This document shows, piece by piece, positions 13,176 through 15,347 of a stretch of 15,347 nucleotides of DNA. The DNA comes from Flavonifractor sp963557075 (GTDB lineage: Bacteria; Bacillota; Clostridia; Oscillospirales; Oscillospiraceae). The translations under genes and the position numbers were made by a program. A model generated the notes under the pieces. The model saw only the letters and a list, made by a program, of their open reading frames with translations. It did no database searches and was not told the DNA's origin. Location: assembly GCA_963557075.1 (NCBI GenBank), contig CAUWDA010000048.1:1-15347 (forward strand), written 5' to 3'. Each line of letters opens with the position of its first letter. Positions within the stretch are counted from its first letter, which is position 1.

Positions 13176-15290
13176 ATGACCTTCGACCAATTCAAAGCAT
13201 CTTACGGCCTCAGCCTGGACAGACAGCAGGAGGAGGCGATCCGGGCCGTGGACGGCCCGGTGCTGCTGCTGGCGGTGCCGGGCAGCGGCAAGACCACCGT
13301 GCTGGTGTCCCGCATCGGCTACCTGGTGCTGGGTATGGGGGTGGACCCCGACCGCATCCTCACCATGACCTACACCGTCTCCGCCGCCCGGGACATGCGC
13401 CAGCGCTTCGCCGCCCTCTTCGGTCCGGAGCTGGCAGAGCGGCTGGCCTTCCGCACCATCAACGGGGTGTGCAGCTCGGTCATCCGCCGGTGCGAACAGC
13501 TGGTAGGACAGCAGGCCTTCGCCCTGCTGGATGACACCGGGCGGCAGGCCGCCCTCATCGGTGAGATCTGCCGCGATCTCACCCGGGAATATACCCCGGA
13601 GGCCACCGTCAAAGCCATTCAGACCGCCATCACCTATGTGAAAAACCGGCTCCCCGGCCAGACCGACCTGAGCCAGGTGGAAGTGGAGGGCGTGGACTTC
13701 CCCGCCGTCTACAAGGCCTACAACCAGGCCCTGCGGCAGCGGCGGCTGATGGACTACGACGACCAGCTGGGCTATGCCTGGCAGATCCTGCGGCGCTACC
13801 CCCAGATCCTCCAGGAGTGGCGGCGGCGCTACCCCTACCTCTGCGTGGACGAGGCCCAGGACACCTCCCAGATCCAGCACGCCATTATCCGCCTGCTGGC
13901 GGGAGAGCAGGTCCAGCTCTTTATGGTGGGGGACGAGGACCAGAGCATCTACGGCTTCCGGGCGGCCTGCCCCCAGGCCCTCCACGATTTTGAGGCCACC
14001 TACCCCGGCACCAGAGTGCTGCTGCTGGAGCAGAACTACCGCTCCACCCGTCCGATCGTGGCGGCGGCAGACAGATTCATCCGTCAGAACGTCCAGCGCC
14101 GCCCCAAGACCATGCGGGCCGCCGGAGGCGACGGCCCCGCCCTGCGGCAGGTGGAGGTATACGACCGACAGCGGCAGTACCAGTACCTGGCCAAGGTGGC
14201 CCAGTCCTGCGAGCAGGAGACGGCGGTGCTCTATCGGGACAACGACAGCGCCCTCCCCCTCATCGACCTGCTGGAGCGCTCCGGCACCCCCTACCGCTGC
14301 CGCCAGGTGGACAGCGGCTTCTTCACCCACCGGGTGGTGCGGGACGTGACCAACATCATCCGGCTGGCCCAAAATCCCTGGAACGGCGACTTGTTCCTGG
14401 ACCTCTATTACAAACTGGGGGCAGGCATCAGCCGGGCCGCCGCCCAGGAGGCGGTCCGCTTTTGCTCCCCCACCGGAGAGACCCTGCTGGAGTATCTGGC
14501 GGGCTGCTCTACCCTCTCCCCATGGAGCCGCAAGCAGTGTAAAGCCCTTCAGACTCACATGAACAACCTGCTGGAGGAGCGGGCGGACAAGGCGGTGTAC
14601 CGCATCATCCACTTCATGGGCTACGGGGCCTACCTGGAGGAACGGGGGGCAGACGCCGGAAAGCTGCCCATTCTGGAGGCCCTGGGGGCGGGCGAGGACA
14701 CCCCCACCGGACTGCTGGACCGGCTGGAGGTGCTGGCCGAGGTGGTGCGCCGGGGCTCAGCCCACCCGAACTGCCCCTTCATCCTGTCCACCATCCACTC
14801 CAGCAAGGGTCTGGAATACGACCGGGTGATCCTGATGGACGTGGCAGACGGCCTGCTGCCCAAGCTGCCCCCCGCCCCCAGGGGCGAGGAGAGCGAGGAG
14901 GAACGCGACCAGCGGGAAGAGGAGCGGCGGCTCTTTTATGTGGGCATGACCCGCGCCAGACAGGAGCTGTGGGTCATGACCTTCCGCAAGCCGGAGCTGA
15001 CCTCCAGCTTTTCTTCCTTTCTCTTCCCCCAGAAGGACCCCCAAAAGAAACAGGCTCCCGCCCGGAAAAGCCCCGACCCGGCGGCCCTGGCCGCACAGCT
15101 CACCGCCGCCGCCAGGGACTATATTCCCGGCACCCGGGTACGCCACGCCCGCTACGGCTCCGGCACGCTCACCGCCCGGGAGGGCGACCGGATCACCGTC
15201 CGCTTTGACGACGGCACGGTGAAGCCCTTCTCCCTCCCCACCGCCCTGGGCATGGGGCAGTTTTCCCTGGAGGGACACCGGCTGTCATAA
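13176..15290 (+). CDS. Superfamily I UvrD/PcrA-type ATP-dependent DNA helicase
   Basis: 704 residues with the SF1A helicase motifs in order: Walker A GSGKT (36-40), DEAQD (225-229, motif II), VGDEDQSIYGFR (from 251, motif III), NYRST (from 287, motif IV), TIHSSKGLEY (from 539, motif V) and FYVGMTRAR (from 587, motif VI). After a Lys/Pro/Ala-rich linker, residues about 650-690 (GTRVRHARYGSGTLTAREGD, then a VRFDDG strand) form a Tudor-like C-terminal domain as in PcrA, which links the helicase to RNA polymerase. Such enzymes unwind DNA in excision repair, replication restart and removal of RecA. It is somewhat shorter than typical PcrA. The ATG at 13176 is 8 nt after AGGAGG; a GTG at 13170 is only 2 nt after it. 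No promoter is obvious between the preceding terminator and the start. It may be a paralogue rather than the main PcrA. Confidence 0.92.
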   Translation: MTFDQFKASYGLSLDRQQEEAIRAVDGPVLLLAVPGSGKTTVLVSRIGYLVLGMGVDPDRILTMTYTVSAARDMRQRFAALFGPELAERLAFRTINGVCSSVIRRCEQLVGQQAFALLDDTGRQAALIGEICRDLTREYTPEATVKAIQTAITYVKNRLPGQTDLSQVEVEGVDFPAVYKAYNQALRQRRLMDYDDQLGYAWQILRRYPQILQEWRRRYPYLCVDEAQDTSQIQHAIIRLLAGEQVQLFMVGDEDQSIYGFRAACPQALHDFEATYPGTRVLLLEQNYRSTRPIVAAADRFIRQNVQRRPKTMRAAGGDGPALRQVEVYDRQRQYQYLAKVAQSCEQETAVLYRDNDSALPLIDLLERSGTPYRCRQVDSGFFTHRVVRDVTNIIRLAQNPWNGDLFLDLYYKLGAGISRAAAQEAVRFCSPTGETLLEYLAGCSTLSPWSRKQCKALQTHMNNLLEERADKAVYRIIHFMGYGAYLEERGADAGKLPILEALGAGEDTPTGLLDRLEVLAEVVRRGSAHPNCPFILSTIHSSKGLEYDRVILMDVADGLLPKLPPAPRGEESEEERDQREEERRLFYVGMTRARQELWVMTFRKPELTSSFSSFLFPQKDPQKKQAPARKSPDPAALAAQLTAAARDYIPGTRVRHARYGSGTLTAREGDRITVRFDDGTVKPFSLPTALGMGQFSLEGHRLS

Positions 15291-15299
15291 CGAATGAAC

Positions 15300-15342
15300 A
15301 CAACCACCAGCGAAGCTGGTGGTTGTCACTATGCGGGCATAG
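15300..15342. repeat. Two tandem hairpins at the right edge
   Basis: The first is a perfect 12-bp inverted repeat with a GAA loop (ACAACCACCAGC at 15300-15311 with 15315-15326). The second, 2 nt later, is CTATGC-GG-GCATAG (15329-15342). There is no T-tract on the plus strand. They could end transcription with help, belong to a dispersed palindromic repeat family, or mark the end of a small element cut by the window edge. Confidence 0.5.
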
Positions 15343-15347
15343 CCCTT

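Noticed and set aside
13158..14612. Minus-strand open frame (484 codons) opposite the helicase gene
   Set aside because: Same kind of shadow; the plus strand carries all helicase motifs and this frame has none.
1..15347. CRISPR array, tRNA, rRNA, integrase or transposase
   Set aside because: No regularly spaced repeats, no cloverleaf or rRNA-like sequence, and no recombinase motifs were seen on either strand.

Overview
The window looks like chromosomal DNA of a strictly anaerobic, high-GC gut Clostridia, most likely an Oscillospirales/Flavonifractor-type organism. This is an inference from several things: 4Fe-4S proteins (EFR1-type flavodoxin/ferredoxin, MinD-type ATPases with inserted ferredoxin modules), a clostridial short peptide deformylase, a TIGR04076 protein, phosphoketolase, AGGAGG-type ribosome binding sites, TTGACA/TATAAT-like promoters with 17-bp spacers, and GC-rich codon usage. 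I see no rRNA, tRNA, CRISPR array, transposase or integrase.

Layout. (1) 1-2069, minus strand: two uncharacterised genes, one running off the left edge and one encoding a Cys-rich protein with several zinc ribbons and a possible HEAT-like stretch. (2) 2070-2240: a structured leader with two hairpins, one of them a terminator, crossed by a 62-codon reading frame. (3) 2241-2882, minus: a TetR-type regulator with its own consensus promoter. The left third is visibly less GC-rich than what follows, so it may be acquired DNA. (4) 3095-5110, plus: a compact cluster, divergent from TetR, of EFR1 flavodoxin/ferredoxin, peptide deformylase-like protein, TIGR04076 protein and YfcE-type phosphodiesterase, closed by a 17-bp perfect hairpin terminator. 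(5) 5437-8280, plus: a DUF134-NifX fusion, two overlapping MinD/ParA-type ATPases each carrying two 4Fe-4S motifs, and a free NifX-type protein with a His/Cys tail, closed by a 19-bp perfect hairpin. The operon promoter is bracketed by two perfect palindromes. (6) 8480-9364: a CDF-type cation transporter with altered metal-site residues. (7) 9457-13090: a DivIVA-like coiled-coil protein, a full-length phosphoketolase with a probable TTG start, and a short DtxR/MntR-type metal regulator with its own promoter, followed by a strong terminator. (8) 13176-15290: a UvrD/PcrA-type helicase, followed by two tandem hairpins at the right edge.

How the parts may work together. Region 5 is the most interesting: a self-contained putative Fe-S or metallocofactor handling system. 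A DNA-binding domain joined to a cofactor-binding NifX domain would sense or carry a cluster, a pair of ATPases would load or transfer it, and a second NifX-type carrier would hold it. No nitrogenase or NifB gene is in the window, so the cluster and the client enzyme are unknown. The cation transporter and the DtxR-type regulator nearby would fit metal homeostasis, but a shared regulon is only a guess. Phosphoketolase would supply acetyl phosphate from sugar phosphates; UvrD/PcrA acts in DNA repair.
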